Below, in pieces: positions 1 through 6,886 of a DNA stretch of 13,668 nucleotides (positions are counted from its first letter, which is position 1; each line of letters opens with the position of its first letter). Source of the DNA: Clostridiales bacterium (GTDB taxonomy: Bacteria; Bacillota; Desulfitobacteriia; Desulfitobacteriales; Desulfitobacteriaceae). The stretch is taken from assembly GCA_027357125.1 (NCBI GenBank), contig DAHVVW010000014.1, positions 1 through 13,668 of the forward strand. The letters are read 5' to 3'. The position numbers and the translations under genes are program-made. Under the pieces are notes generated by a model. That model did not search any database and was not told where the DNA came from. It saw nothing but the letters and a program-made list of their open reading frames with translations.

Positions 1-935
1 TCTACCCCATGTTTCTTGGCCTGATCCACACTCTGCGCATACGAGAGATATGCAGGAAGATTAGGTTTGTTTGAACCCCAGTCGAAAGAGTATACCGGGA
101 GACCCATTACGATTTTCTCCCGCGGAATTTTCCCGATCGCAAAAGTAATTACACGGTTAACCCAAGCATGTGAGGCAATCGGGCCTTGGCTGGTACCCAT
201 TCCGTGTTCATCATAGGTCATTAGAACTATCTGGTCAGCCGCTTTCCCGATGGCTGCATAATCATAGGCACCCGACCATAAATCAGAAGGATAGTCGATA
301 AACTTAGCCGGAATCGAAATGTTCAGGACTTTGTCTTTAGCCTTCAACGCTTTTTGAAGCTCAGCTACGAAAGCTGAAAAGTTATTGCGATCGCCGGGAG
401 GGGCTTTCTCAATGTCTACGGAAATCCCGTCCCATTTTTCATTCGCGGTCAGGTTTACCAGGTTATTAATGAATGTTGCCCTCGTCCCCGAATTTGCCAG
501 AACCTTATGGGCCAAATCAGCGTCAAAAGTACCTCCGCGCATATTATGCACCACAGCATAAGCCTTGGCCCCGTTCTTCTGCGCGATATCCTTAACGCCC
601 AGATCGCGCTTCCCTGTTGGGGTTACTTTGCCGGAGCCATCAAATGTGTACCAGAAGAAAGCCACTTCATCCATTAGTTTAATATTTTTGACCATGGAAT
701 CCTTTGATCCGGGAATCGGGCCCTCAGCGTCCGTGTAAAATCCCATGACCACCCGTTTCTCAGCACCGAGCACATCCTGACGGGTTTCGGCCTCAGCCTG
801 CGGAGGCTGACCGGACTCAGAAGTTTGCGGTGGCTGCTGCTGCGGCGGTGCAGGAGGTTGGACATTGGTACAGCCCGTTAAGGTCAGAGCCAACAAGAGG
901 GTACTTATCAATAAAAAAGTCAGAAACCGCTTCAT
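1..935 (-). CDS. GH18-family glycoside hydrolase lipoprotein (3' end outside window)
   Basis: Reading leftward from the ATG at 933-935, 311 codons are open and run off the window edge. The N-terminus is a lipoprotein signal: MKRF, a hydrophobic stretch, then lipobox LTGC with the lipidated cysteine at residue 22. A Pro/Gln-rich linker (about 26-50) follows, then a GH18 TIM barrel from about residue 60. The catalytic strand is WDGISVDIE (168-176), with Asp169, Asp174 and the acid Glu176; MTYDEH fits a later barrel strand. This resembles the YaaH/YdhD/SleL branch, whose members act on peptidoglycan or spore cortex, but no LysM domain is visible. The likely role is an extracytoplasmic, membrane-tethered N-acetylglucosaminidase-type wall enzyme; the substrate is inferred only. 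The start is supported by AGAAGGAG 12 bases upstream. It lies on the same strand as cwlD but 217 bases away, so it may have its own promoter. The middle Asp of the usual DxxDxDxE motif is Ser172. Confidence 0.85.
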   Translation of the reverse strand, partial: MKRFLTFLLISTLLLALTLTGCTNVQPPAPPQQQPPQTSESGQPPQAEAETRQDVLGAEKRVVMGFYTDAEGPIPGSKDSMVKNIKLMDEVAFFWYTFDGSGKVTPTGKRDLGVKDIAQKNGAKAYAVVHNMRGGTFDADLAHKVLANSGTRATFINNLVNLTANEKWDGISVDIEKAPPGDRNNFSAFVAELQKALKAKDKVLNISIPAKFIDYPSDLWSGAYDYAAIGKAADQIVLMTYDEHGMGTSQGPIASHAWVNRVITFAIGKIPREKIVMGLPVYSFDWGSNKPNLPAYLSYAQSVDQAKKHGV

Positions 936-1043
936 ATAATTGTTCAACTCCTTCTGTCAGAGATTCGGTTGACTGACTCTATTTTCCCCTCTTGAATTTT
1001 CCTTATGTATCAGAACTCAATTTTAAAGTATATTTTTTCGTGG

Positions 1044-1143
1044 GAATTCAGAAGTCAGGAGTCAGTAATCAGTAGTCGGCAAAACACTTCTTAAATTCTG
1101 AATTCTGAATTCTGAATTCTGACTCCTGAATTCTGAATTCTGA
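1044..1143. repeat. Inverted array of 7-base repeats
   Basis: The left half (1044-1078) reads as five heptamers of the form GNANTCN: GAATTCA, GAAGTCA, GGAGTCA, GTAATCA, GTAGTCG. The right half (about 1093-1143) is a run of the reverse-complement form, mostly TGAATTC with one TGACTCC. Positions 1044-1065 and 1119-1140 are inverted repeats matching at 21 of 22 bases, with a 53-base interval. The array starts about 10 bases after the cwlD stop codon and lies upstream of the GH18 gene. A transcript leaving cwlD could fold into a long hairpin here, so it may also act as a terminator. There is no coding potential, and I see no transposase, so its mobility is unknown. Confidence 0.85.
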
Positions 1144-1152
1144 GTACTTCCT

Positions 1153-1869
1153 TTAGGGCAACCCGAAATATTGAGCAATTCCCTTGGCAATTCCTTTGGC
1201 TAATTGATCCTGGTACCAGGATTGCTGAAGTTTGCTGCGCTCTGTAGCATTTGAAAGATAGCCTAATTCTATAACAACTGCCGGCATAGCCGTATTGCGA
1301 ATAATATAAAAATCGGCTGGTTTGGCAACACGACGGTTCATACCAGGTATTTTTATCAGTTCGCTTTGAATAGTTTCAGCCAATCTCTTACCGGAGTCAG
1401 AGCTGAAATGATAAAAAGTTTCCGCTCCGGATTTTTGGGAAGTTGTCGCTGCATTGACATGAATACTTACGAATATATCGGCCTTGGACTGCTGAGCGAT
1501 AGCAATGCGATAATTCAGATCGATTTGTTTTTTGGTAGTCTTACCCGTTCCGCGATCAGGTGCAAAGTCTTCATCTTCATCCCGGCTTTGAATGACTTCG
1601 ATTCCGCTCGGTTTGAGAAAATCCCTGATCTTGTTGGCCATTTTTAAGTTAATGTCTTTTTCATAGACCCCCTGTTTGGTAATAGCCCCCGGATCGTACC
1701 CGCCATGCCCTGGGTCCAGCATAACCACATGCCGGTCTTTCGCGTAGTTTAAGACAACCGCTGACCCTTGCCAAAACACAGAGAGCACCAGAGCACCCAT
1801 TACTCCCAGGACAAAAATAACTGCCACCGACTTGAGCCTGCCTCCCGGTATCACCACCAGCCTGCGCAT
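1153..1869 (-). CDS. cwlD: N-acetylmuramoyl-L-alanine amidase, germination-specific type (CwlD)
   Basis: 238 residues, the usual CwlD length. There is an N-terminal membrane anchor/signal segment (about 14-35) followed by one Amidase_3 domain. The zinc and catalytic residues are all visible: His55 in LDPGHGG, Glu70 in VYEKDINL, His137 in SIHVNA and Glu201 in VIELGYLSN. In Bacillus, CwlD removes the peptide side chain from muramic acid during spore cortex synthesis, allowing muramic-delta-lactam formation, which is the mark read by germination enzymes. Its presence implies the organism makes spores. The start at 1869 is the only in-frame option, because a stop at 1900-1902 closes the frame upstream. 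Its only Shine-Dalgarno-like sequence is a run of seven G. A better site (AAGGGAG) serves an ATG at 1895 in another frame; see findings. A generic Amidase_3 wall hydrolase is the alternative, but length and domain layout favour CwlD. Confidence 0.9.
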   Translation of the reverse strand: MRRLVVIPGGRLKSVAVIFVLGVMGALVLSVFWQGSAVVLNYAKDRHVVMLDPGHGGYDPGAITKQGVYEKDINLKMANKIRDFLKPSGIEVIQSRDEDEDFAPDRGTGKTTKKQIDLNYRIAIAQQSKADIFVSIHVNAATTSQKSGAETFYHFSSDSGKRLAETIQSELIKIPGMNRRVAKPADFYIIRNTAMPAVVIELGYLSNATERSKLQQSWYQDQLAKGIAKGIAQYFGLP

Positions 1870-2175
1870 GCATGACCCCCCCGTTTCTTGGCATTGAGAC
1901 TACTCCCTTAGTAAAAATATGTGGAGCCCAAGTCCATAATGCCAAGGCCCAAGCCTGGAATCTCTGGGGGAATTAAATAACAATCATCCTAGTCCTCGTC
2001 TTGCCGAATATTTCAACACGTGAAGGAAATTTCAGTGGAAGAAGCGAATTCAGTATCAATAGCCTGTTCCGACCCACCTAAACTCAACTTATGATCCGAT
2101 TAACAGTGATGTCAGTGCGGCAAACTATGATACTAATAGCTTTGGTTGTAATATTGACGTAAAAAGGTGCAGTTT
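1870..2175. other. Divergent intergenic region between cwlD and the sensor kinase gene
   Basis: These 306 bases separate two divergently transcribed genes, so both 5' regulatory regions must lie here. On the cwlD side there is a weak sporulation-type promoter candidate (annotated separately) and a G7 tract at 1876-1882. On the kinase side, 2143-2157 reads TGGTTG-N5-TTGA, which resembles a -24/-12 element but lacks the C of the -12 GC. A TATGAT at 2126-2131 has no -35 partner at normal spacing. I see no credible small gene or RNA here. Confidence 0.6.
1913..1942 (-). promoter_or_regulatory. Possible sporulation (sigma-E-like) promoter of cwlD
   Basis: On the minus strand, GCATTAT (1936-1942) is followed after 14 bases by CATATTTTT (1913-1921). 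This loosely fits the sigma-E pattern of an ATATT-type -35 and a CATA-type -10 with 14-15 bases between them. Bacillus cwlD is known to be expressed during sporulation, so the position makes sense. The match is partial and such AT-rich motifs arise easily by chance. Confidence 0.25.
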
Positions 2176-3849
2176 ATGAAAAGGATTTATAACCAAATAA
2201 CCATCAGACAAAAGCTTGAGCTGCTTTCTCAGCTGAGAATCTTTCCTTTTCTTATTGTGCTCCTCCTGATGACTGTCGTCCTTGTGCCATCTGCTTCAGG
2301 GGACAGTCCCCTGGAAAAACAAAAGGTAATTAGGGTTGCAGGGGATAACAATTTCCCCCCTTTTGAGTATTTAAGTGATTCAGGGGTATACGAAGGGTTC
2401 AATGTTGACATTCTCAATGCGATATCCATCGAGACCGGGATCAAGCTAGAATACCACCCCATGTCTTGGAATGAAGCATTAGAGGCTCTCACAGCAGGAG
2501 AAGTCGATGCGATTCAGGGGATGAAATATAGCCAGGAAAGGGAGGCCTTGTATCGCTTTTCTGAGCCTTACCTGATGAGCACTGAAGCGATTTTTGTCCC
2601 CAAAGAAAACCTCTATATTTTTGATCTTCAGGACTTGGAAGGGCGAACGATTGCGACACAAAAAGGAGATATCGCCAATGATCTCTTGAAGAATCTGCAA
2701 CGTGTGCGAATTATCTCAACGGACAGCCAGAAAGAAGCCATGCATTTGTTGCTTCAAGGAAAGGTGGAGGCTTTCGTCGGCAACCGCATCTTAGGACAGT
2801 ACGTTTTGGAACAGGAAAACAAGCAATCTTTCGCTAAGATTGTTGGGAAGTCGCTGGAGCCAACCGGATATTGTATAGCGGTTTTCCCGCAGCATCAAGA
2901 CCTGTTGGCGGTTTTTAACGACGGAATCACGAAGATCAAGCGTAATGGCACCTATGACAAGATCCAGAAAAAATGGTTTAGCCAATATGATCTTCCTCCT
3001 CAGTTCAATGTGGACAAAGTCTTGTTCTATGCAAAAGCCGGCTTGGCCGTTTTGGCTGCTCTGGTTGTTTTGATTTTATGGTGGAACCGGCTCTTGAAGA
3101 GGGAAGTTGCGCGGAGGATAACGGAACAGCAACTCATGCAAAAAGAAATCGAACGCGAAGACCGTTTGCGGTCCCTTGGGCAACTTGTGCTCGGAATCGC
3201 TCATGAGATCCGTAATCCTCTTATGTCCATTCTTACTTACACCGAACTTTTACCGAAGAAAATCAACAATGAGCAGTTTCGCGAGTTTTTTGCCCAGCAC
3301 GTTCCCCAAGAAATCATGCGCCTTAATGGCTTGGTTAACGAGCTTTTGGATTTTGCCCGACCTAAGCCTGCTGAACCGCAGGTTTTTTCCGCCGATGAGA
3401 TGATTCAGTCGATAACCTTCCTGTTCAAGCAAAAACTTCAGGAAAAAAAGATTACCGTTGAATTGGATTTTGGTGAAGGGCTCGTGGTTTTTGCGGATCG
3501 GCAGCAGATGAAGCAAGTGTTCATTAATATCATTCTCAATGCTATCCAGTCTGTTGAGATGCAAGGAAACATTTCTATCCGGGGAGAGCGTAAGGAAGGC
3601 ATGGCTGTCATTGCCATTGAAGATAATGGCATGGGAATTGAGCCTGCCAATCTGGACAAAATTTTTGAACCTTTTTACACACGCAAGACAAATGGCGTTG
3701 GCCTCGGCCTTTCCATCTCTTATCAACTGGTTAAGGCGAACTGCGGTAGGATTGAAGCTAAGAGCTCCCCGGGTTTAGGAACCGCGATCACAGTTCAATT
3801 GCCCGTGCCGGAAAGGAGGGATAAGGATGAAGCGTTTGGTGATCATTGA
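2176..3849 (+). CDS. Membrane sensor histidine kinase with extracellular amino-acid-binding (SBP_bac_3) domain
   Basis: 557 residues from the ATG at 2176, chosen because AAAGGTG sits 6 bases upstream; an in-frame GTG at 2167 lies inside that site. The order of parts is: membrane segment (about 22-40), a periplasmic-binding-protein fold of the SBP_bac_3 type (about 48-270, with FPPFEY at 60-65), a second membrane segment (about 283-303), a short helical linker, a HisKA domain with phospho-accepting His343 in GIAHEIRNP, and a HATPase domain with N-box Asn451/Asn455, G1 DNGMG (483-487) and G2 GVGLGL (507-512). It has no PAS domain. The likely role is to bind a small amino-acid-like ligand outside the membrane, autophosphorylate, and pass phosphate to the regulator encoded next. 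That gene overlaps this one by 23 bases, so translation is probably coupled. The sensor keeps the ligand-carboxylate Arg (Arg122) but has Glu198 where amino-acid-binding proteins usually carry Asp, so the ligand may differ from the transporter's. Confidence 0.92.
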   Translation: MKRIYNQITIRQKLELLSQLRIFPFLIVLLLMTVVLVPSASGDSPLEKQKVIRVAGDNNFPPFEYLSDSGVYEGFNVDILNAISIETGIKLEYHPMSWNEALEALTAGEVDAIQGMKYSQEREALYRFSEPYLMSTEAIFVPKENLYIFDLQDLEGRTIATQKGDIANDLLKNLQRVRIISTDSQKEAMHLLLQGKVEAFVGNRILGQYVLEQENKQSFAKIVGKSLEPTGYCIAVFPQHQDLLAVFNDGITKIKRNGTYDKIQKKWFSQYDLPPQFNVDKVLFYAKAGLAVLAALVVLILWWNRLLKREVARRITEQQLMQKEIEREDRLRSLGQLVLGIAHEIRNPLMSILTYTELLPKKINNEQFREFFAQHVPQEIMRLNGLVNELLDFARPKPAEPQVFSADEMIQSITFLFKQKLQEKKITVELDFGEGLVVFADRQQMKQVFINIILNAIQSVEMQGNISIRGERKEGMAVIAIEDNGMGIEPANLDKIFEPFYTRKTNGVGLGLSISYQLVKANCGRIEAKSSPGLGTAITVQLPVPERRDKDEAFGDH

Positions 3850-5179
3850 TGATGAACCCGCTATTTGCCAGTCGCTCCAGTTTGCGCTTGAAGATTGGTA
3901 TGAGATTTATGCCTTTCTCGACCCCCATGAGGCCTTGCAGCTATTTGCTCGGACTGAAATTGCCTTGGTATTGTTGGATCTGAAAATCGGCTCCCAGGAT
4001 GGAATTGAAATTCTTCAGGCCATCAAACAGGTTTCTCCGCACACGGTCGTTATTATGATGACCGCTTATGGAAGCATTTCTTCATCGGTAGAAGCTATGC
4101 GCCGTGGAGCCTTTTACTATATCACCAAGCCCTTTCCGACAAATGAATTAGAAGCTCTCTTGCAAAATGCGGAAGAGTTTTATGACCTCCATTCCAAAGT
4201 ACTGTGGCTGAGCGAAGAACTCGAAAAACTCTCAGCAGGATTCGGGTTAATCGGGAAAAGCCCAAGCATTACCAGAGTGCTCGAATTAATCGAGAAGATC
4301 AAGAATATTGATTCGAATGTTTTGATCACCGGGGAAAGTGGAACCGGGAAGGAAGTCGTGGCCCGAGCCATCCATTTTCAGGGAAACAGGCGTTCGAAAC
4401 GCTTTCAGGCACTCAACTGTGCGGCCATCCCGGAAAAACTCTTGGAATCTGAACTCTTTGGGTATGAAAAGGGAGCCTTTACCGGGGCAATTCAAAAAAA
4501 ACCGGGGCAGTTTGTTTTGGCTGAGGGAGGAACTATTTTCCTTGATGAAATTGCAGAGATGGAATTAGCACTGCAGGGCAAGCTTCTACGAGTGGTACAG
4601 GAGCGGAAAGTTACGCCCTTGGGAAGCACAGAGGAAAAACCGATTCATGTTCGCATTGTTGCGGCCAGTAATCGAGACCTGCACAAAGAGGTTAAAGCAG
4701 GGCGCCTTCGGGAGGATCTCTATTACCGGTTGAATGTAATTCCCATCCACCTTCCGCCTCTCCGCGAACGCAGGGAGGATATCCCTTTATTAACCCAGTA
4801 TTTTATTCGTAAATTGAGCGAGCGCATGGGTAAACCGATGGATGGGATTTCCAACGAAGCCCAACAGCTCCTTACTAGTTATGCGTTTCCCGGGAATGTG
4901 AGAGAACTCCAGAACATCATTGAACGGGCGATTGCTTTGACGAATTCGGAGAACATTCAAAAGCGGGATCTGCCACAAGAAATGCAAGGCCTGCGTCCGA
5001 TACACCGCGAGCAAAAATTGATCCCGATTTATATCGGTGAAACGTTGGAGGAAGTGGAACGGAAAGTTATCCTCCATAACTTGTCTGCCAATGGGGGAAA
5101 CCGCCGCAAAACGGCTCAGGTGATTGGGATTGGAGAACGGACGATTAGGGAAAAGCTCCGGAGTTATGAAGAAGAATAG
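3827..5179 (+). CDS. NtrC-family sigma-54-dependent response regulator
   Basis: 450 residues. The N-terminal receiver domain (1-120) has the acidic pair Asp8/Asp9, phospho-acceptor Asp51 in LVLLDLKIG, Thr79 and Lys101. The AAA+ sigma-54 interaction domain (about 140-375) has Walker A GESGTGKE (169-176), the sigma-54-contacting loop GAFTGA (216-221) and Walker B TIFLDE (236-241). The C-terminal Fis-type helix-turn-helix (about 423-447) includes NRRKTAQVIGIGERTIREKL. It is therefore a complete enhancer-binding activator that needs RpoN. It starts inside the kinase gene, with AAAGGAGG 7 bases before the ATG. Its obvious partner is the overlapping kinase. Its obvious target is the -24/-12 promoter about 120 bases downstream of its stop codon, in front of the amino acid transporter. 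Confidence 0.95.
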   Translation: MKRLVIIDDEPAICQSLQFALEDWYEIYAFLDPHEALQLFARTEIALVLLDLKIGSQDGIEILQAIKQVSPHTVVIMMTAYGSISSSVEAMRRGAFYYITKPFPTNELEALLQNAEEFYDLHSKVLWLSEELEKLSAGFGLIGKSPSITRVLELIEKIKNIDSNVLITGESGTGKEVVARAIHFQGNRRSKRFQALNCAAIPEKLLESELFGYEKGAFTGAIQKKPGQFVLAEGGTIFLDEIAEMELALQGKLLRVVQERKVTPLGSTEEKPIHVRIVAASNRDLHKEVKAGRLREDLYYRLNVIPIHLPPLRERREDIPLLTQYFIRKLSERMGKPMDGISNEAQQLLTSYAFPGNVRELQNIIERAIALTNSENIQKRDLPQEMQGLRPIHREQKLIPIYIGETLEEVERKVILHNLSANGGNRRKTAQVIGIGERTIREKLRSYEEE

Positions 5180-5192
5180 GCAATTTTTGCAG

Positions 5193-5211
5193 GGCGGCAG
5201 TTTTTGCCGCC
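5193..5211 (+). terminator. Hairpin terminator candidate after the response regulator gene
   Basis: GGCGGCA (5193-5199) pairs perfectly with TGCCGCC (5205-5211) across a 5-base loop, starting 14 bases after the regulator stop codon. The following ATTTATT is only moderately T-rich, so termination may be partial. It probably separates the regulatory genes from the transporter operon, leaving the latter to its own promoter. Confidence 0.55.
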
Positions 5212-5225
5212 ATTTATTGGCTAAT

Positions 5226-5244
5226 CAGAAAGTATAAATTTCTG
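5226..5244. promoter_or_regulatory. Candidate enhancer (upstream activator site) for the sigma-54 regulator
   Basis: CAGAAA and TTTCTG form a perfect 6-base inverted repeat around 7 central bases. The centre is about 87 bases upstream of the start point predicted from the -24/-12 promoter, within the range where NtrC-family dimers usually bind. A second, wider dyad (GGCGCA at 5245-5250, TGCGCC at 5274-5279) lies between it and the promoter. Assignment rests on symmetry and position only. Confidence 0.35.
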
Positions 5245-5295
5245 GGCGCATCAGTGCAACTACGTCTTCCGCCTGCGCCTTAAGATTATCTGACC

Positions 5296-5311
5296 CGGCA
5301 TAAATATTGCA
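5296..5311 (+). promoter_or_regulatory. Sigma-54 (-24/-12) promoter of the amino acid transporter operon
   Basis: The sequence CGGCAT-AAATA-TTGCA carries the -24 GG (5297-5298) and -12 GC (5309-5310) at exactly the spacing of the consensus TGGCAC-N5-TTGCA. Differences are T to C at the first base and C to T at the sixth. Transcription would begin near 5322, giving an untranslated leader of about 60 bases. That leader holds a small hairpin (CTCGTA 5336-5341 with TACGAG 5348-5353). A sigma-54 activator gene immediately upstream strongly supports the call. Confidence 0.75.
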
Positions 5312-5380
5312 ACTATGAGCTCTGTGTAAGAACAGCTCGTAGAAATATACGAGTGTTTTAGAAAGAGAGGATGTTGCGAG

Positions 5381-6187
5381 ATGAAAAAATTCTTTAAGAA
5401 ACCTTTGGTTGTGCTGATGTCCTTGTTTGTTCTCAGCACCTTGATCTCCGGTTGCGGTAACACCCAGCCGGCAGGGACGGACAAAACCGCGGATGCAGTA
5501 CTGCAGAAAATCAAGGAGACGAAAACTTTAACCGTGGGCACGGATGCGACTTTCCCGCCTTTTGAGTTTAAGAACGGCAAGAACGAGTATGACGGGTTTG
5601 ATATTGACCTGGTCAAAGCAGTGGCTAAACAGATGGGTGCGGACAAGGTTGAGTTTGTGGACACGGAGTTCAAAGGGTTAATACCGGGGTTGCAAGGCCA
5701 CAAATTTGATATGATCGTATCGGCCATGTACATCACGGATGAAAGAAAGCAAACCATTGATTTTTCGGATACCTATTATCCAGGTGGCCTAGCGATTATG
5801 GTGAAAAAGGACAACGACCAAATCAAAGGGGCAGACGATCTCAACGGGAAAAAAGTAGCGGTCCAGATTGGGACCAAGTCAGATAAGTTTTTGCAGGAGA
5901 AATATCCAAATGCCAAACTCGTGCAAGTAGAAAAGAACATCGAGATGTTCTTGTCCCTGGAAAGCGGGCGGGCTGATGCGGTGGTCACAGGGATGCCGGC
6001 TGCTAAGGTCTATGCCAAGCAAAATTCAACCGTAAAAGTCTTAGAGCAACCGATTACCCACGAAGATTATGGCTATGGCATACGTAAAGAAAACGCCGAA
6101 TACACGGCGGCTGTCAATAAGGCGTTAAAAGACCTAAAGGCCAATGGCCAATACCAAGCCATTGTGGAAAAATGGTTTGGTAAATAG
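5381..6187 (+). CDS. Polar amino acid ABC transporter, substrate-binding lipoprotein
   Basis: 268 residues. The lipoprotein signal peptide ends at LISGC, with lipidated Cys25, as expected for a binding protein in a Gram-positive-type cell. The rest is a single SBP_bac_3 domain: VGTDATFPPFEF (52-63), YDGFDIDLV (70-78), Arg122 in ITDER (the family's alpha-carboxylate ligand) and Asp199 in SGRADAVV (the family's alpha-amino ligand). It captures an L-amino acid outside the membrane and delivers it to the permease encoded next. The Arg and Asp pair suggests a standard alpha-amino acid, and the fold is closest to glutamine/cystine/arginine-type binders, but the exact substrate cannot be read. It is the first gene of the operon, 70 bases downstream of the sigma-54 promoter. 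AGAGAGG lies 10 bases before the ATG. Confidence 0.93.
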   Translation: MKKFFKKPLVVLMSLFVLSTLISGCGNTQPAGTDKTADAVLQKIKETKTLTVGTDATFPPFEFKNGKNEYDGFDIDLVKAVAKQMGADKVEFVDTEFKGLIPGLQGHKFDMIVSAMYITDERKQTIDFSDTYYPGGLAIMVKKDNDQIKGADDLNGKKVAVQIGTKSDKFLQEKYPNAKLVQVEKNIEMFLSLESGRADAVVTGMPAAKVYAKQNSTVKVLEQPITHEDYGYGIRKENAEYTAAVNKALKDLKANGQYQAIVEKWFGK

Positions 6188-6214
6188 GAGGGTCGTTAAA
6201 CAGGGGGGTTGGGG

Positions 6215-6883
6215 ATGCAGCTTAACTTTCTAGTCCTTTTCGAAGGAAACAACATGTCTTTTCTCGTGCGTGGTTTGTGGGTGACGATCAGCATGACGTT
6301 CTTAGCCCTGATCCTCAGTTCAGCCATCGGCTTGATTATCGGGCTTGGCCGGATGTCGAAGAACAAGGTGGTTTCCGGTGTTTGCTCAGCCTATTTGGCT
6401 TGGTTTCGCGGTACACCGCTCTTGGTTCAATTGATGATTCTTTATTACGGGTTGGCTATCGGGATGCAGATTGATCTCAGTGCAAGTATGGCCGGAGTCT
6501 TGGGGCTTGGGATGTATAGTGGTTCCTATGTCTCGGAAATTGTGCGCGGAGCCATCCAATCCATTGACCGGGGGCAAATGGAGGCCGGACGCTCTCTCGG
6601 GATGAGCCATTGGCAGACCATGTTCAAGGTGATTCTCCCGCAAGCCGTGCGCCGGATGCTTCCCCCTTTAGGCAACGAATTCATTGCCTTGACCAAGAAC
6701 TCTTCCCTGCTTTCGGTAATTACCGTATCCGAACTCATGCGGGAAGCGAACCTCATCGTCTCCAGCAATTTCCGCTATTTTGAGATCTACATCGGTGTCG
6801 CAGTCATGTATTTCATTGTGAACTCCTCTATATCCCAAGGAATTAATTTCTTGGAGCGGAAACTCAATGTAGAGGGGAGATAG
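6215..6883 (+). CDS. Polar amino acid ABC transporter, permease
   Basis: 222 residues from the ATG at 6215, chosen because AGGGGGG lies 6 bases upstream; a TTG at 6209 abuts that site and is less likely. It is a HisM/GlnP-type inner membrane protein with several hydrophobic helices (about 21-45, 66-82, 88-105 and 186-204). The cytoplasmic ATPase-contact loop of the EAA type spans 123-144: EAGRSLG, then VILPQA. Only one permease gene is present, so the channel is probably a homodimer. It lies 27 bases after the binding-protein stop codon and 3 bases before the ATPase start codon, in one operon. Confidence 0.93.
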   Translation: MQLNFLVLFEGNNMSFLVRGLWVTISMTFLALILSSAIGLIIGLGRMSKNKVVSGVCSAYLAWFRGTPLLVQLMILYYGLAIGMQIDLSASMAGVLGLGMYSGSYVSEIVRGAIQSIDRGQMEAGRSLGMSHWQTMFKVILPQAVRRMLPPLGNEFIALTKNSSLLSVITVSELMREANLIVSSNFRYFEIYIGVAVMYFIVNSSISQGINFLERKLNVEGR

Positions 6884-6886
6884 AAA

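Noticed and set aside
970..1030. Sporulation-type promoter for the GH18 gene (ATACATA on the minus strand)
   Set aside because: No -35 partner at the right distance; the AT-rich match is too weak to annotate.
1044..1143. CRISPR array or insertion-sequence end
   Set aside because: Units are 7 bases with no spacers, and no transposase or target duplication is seen.
2143..2157. TGGTTG-N5-TTGA before the kinase gene as a second sigma-54 promoter
   Set aside because: The -12 element has GA instead of the nearly invariant GC; autoregulation is possible but not supported.
5317..5353. Two overlapping hairpins (GAGCT/AGCTC and CTCGTA/TACGAG) that might form an attenuator before the binding-protein gene
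   Set aside because: The predicted start near 5322 leaves most of the first arm untranscribed, the stems are only 5-6 pairs, and no T-run follows.
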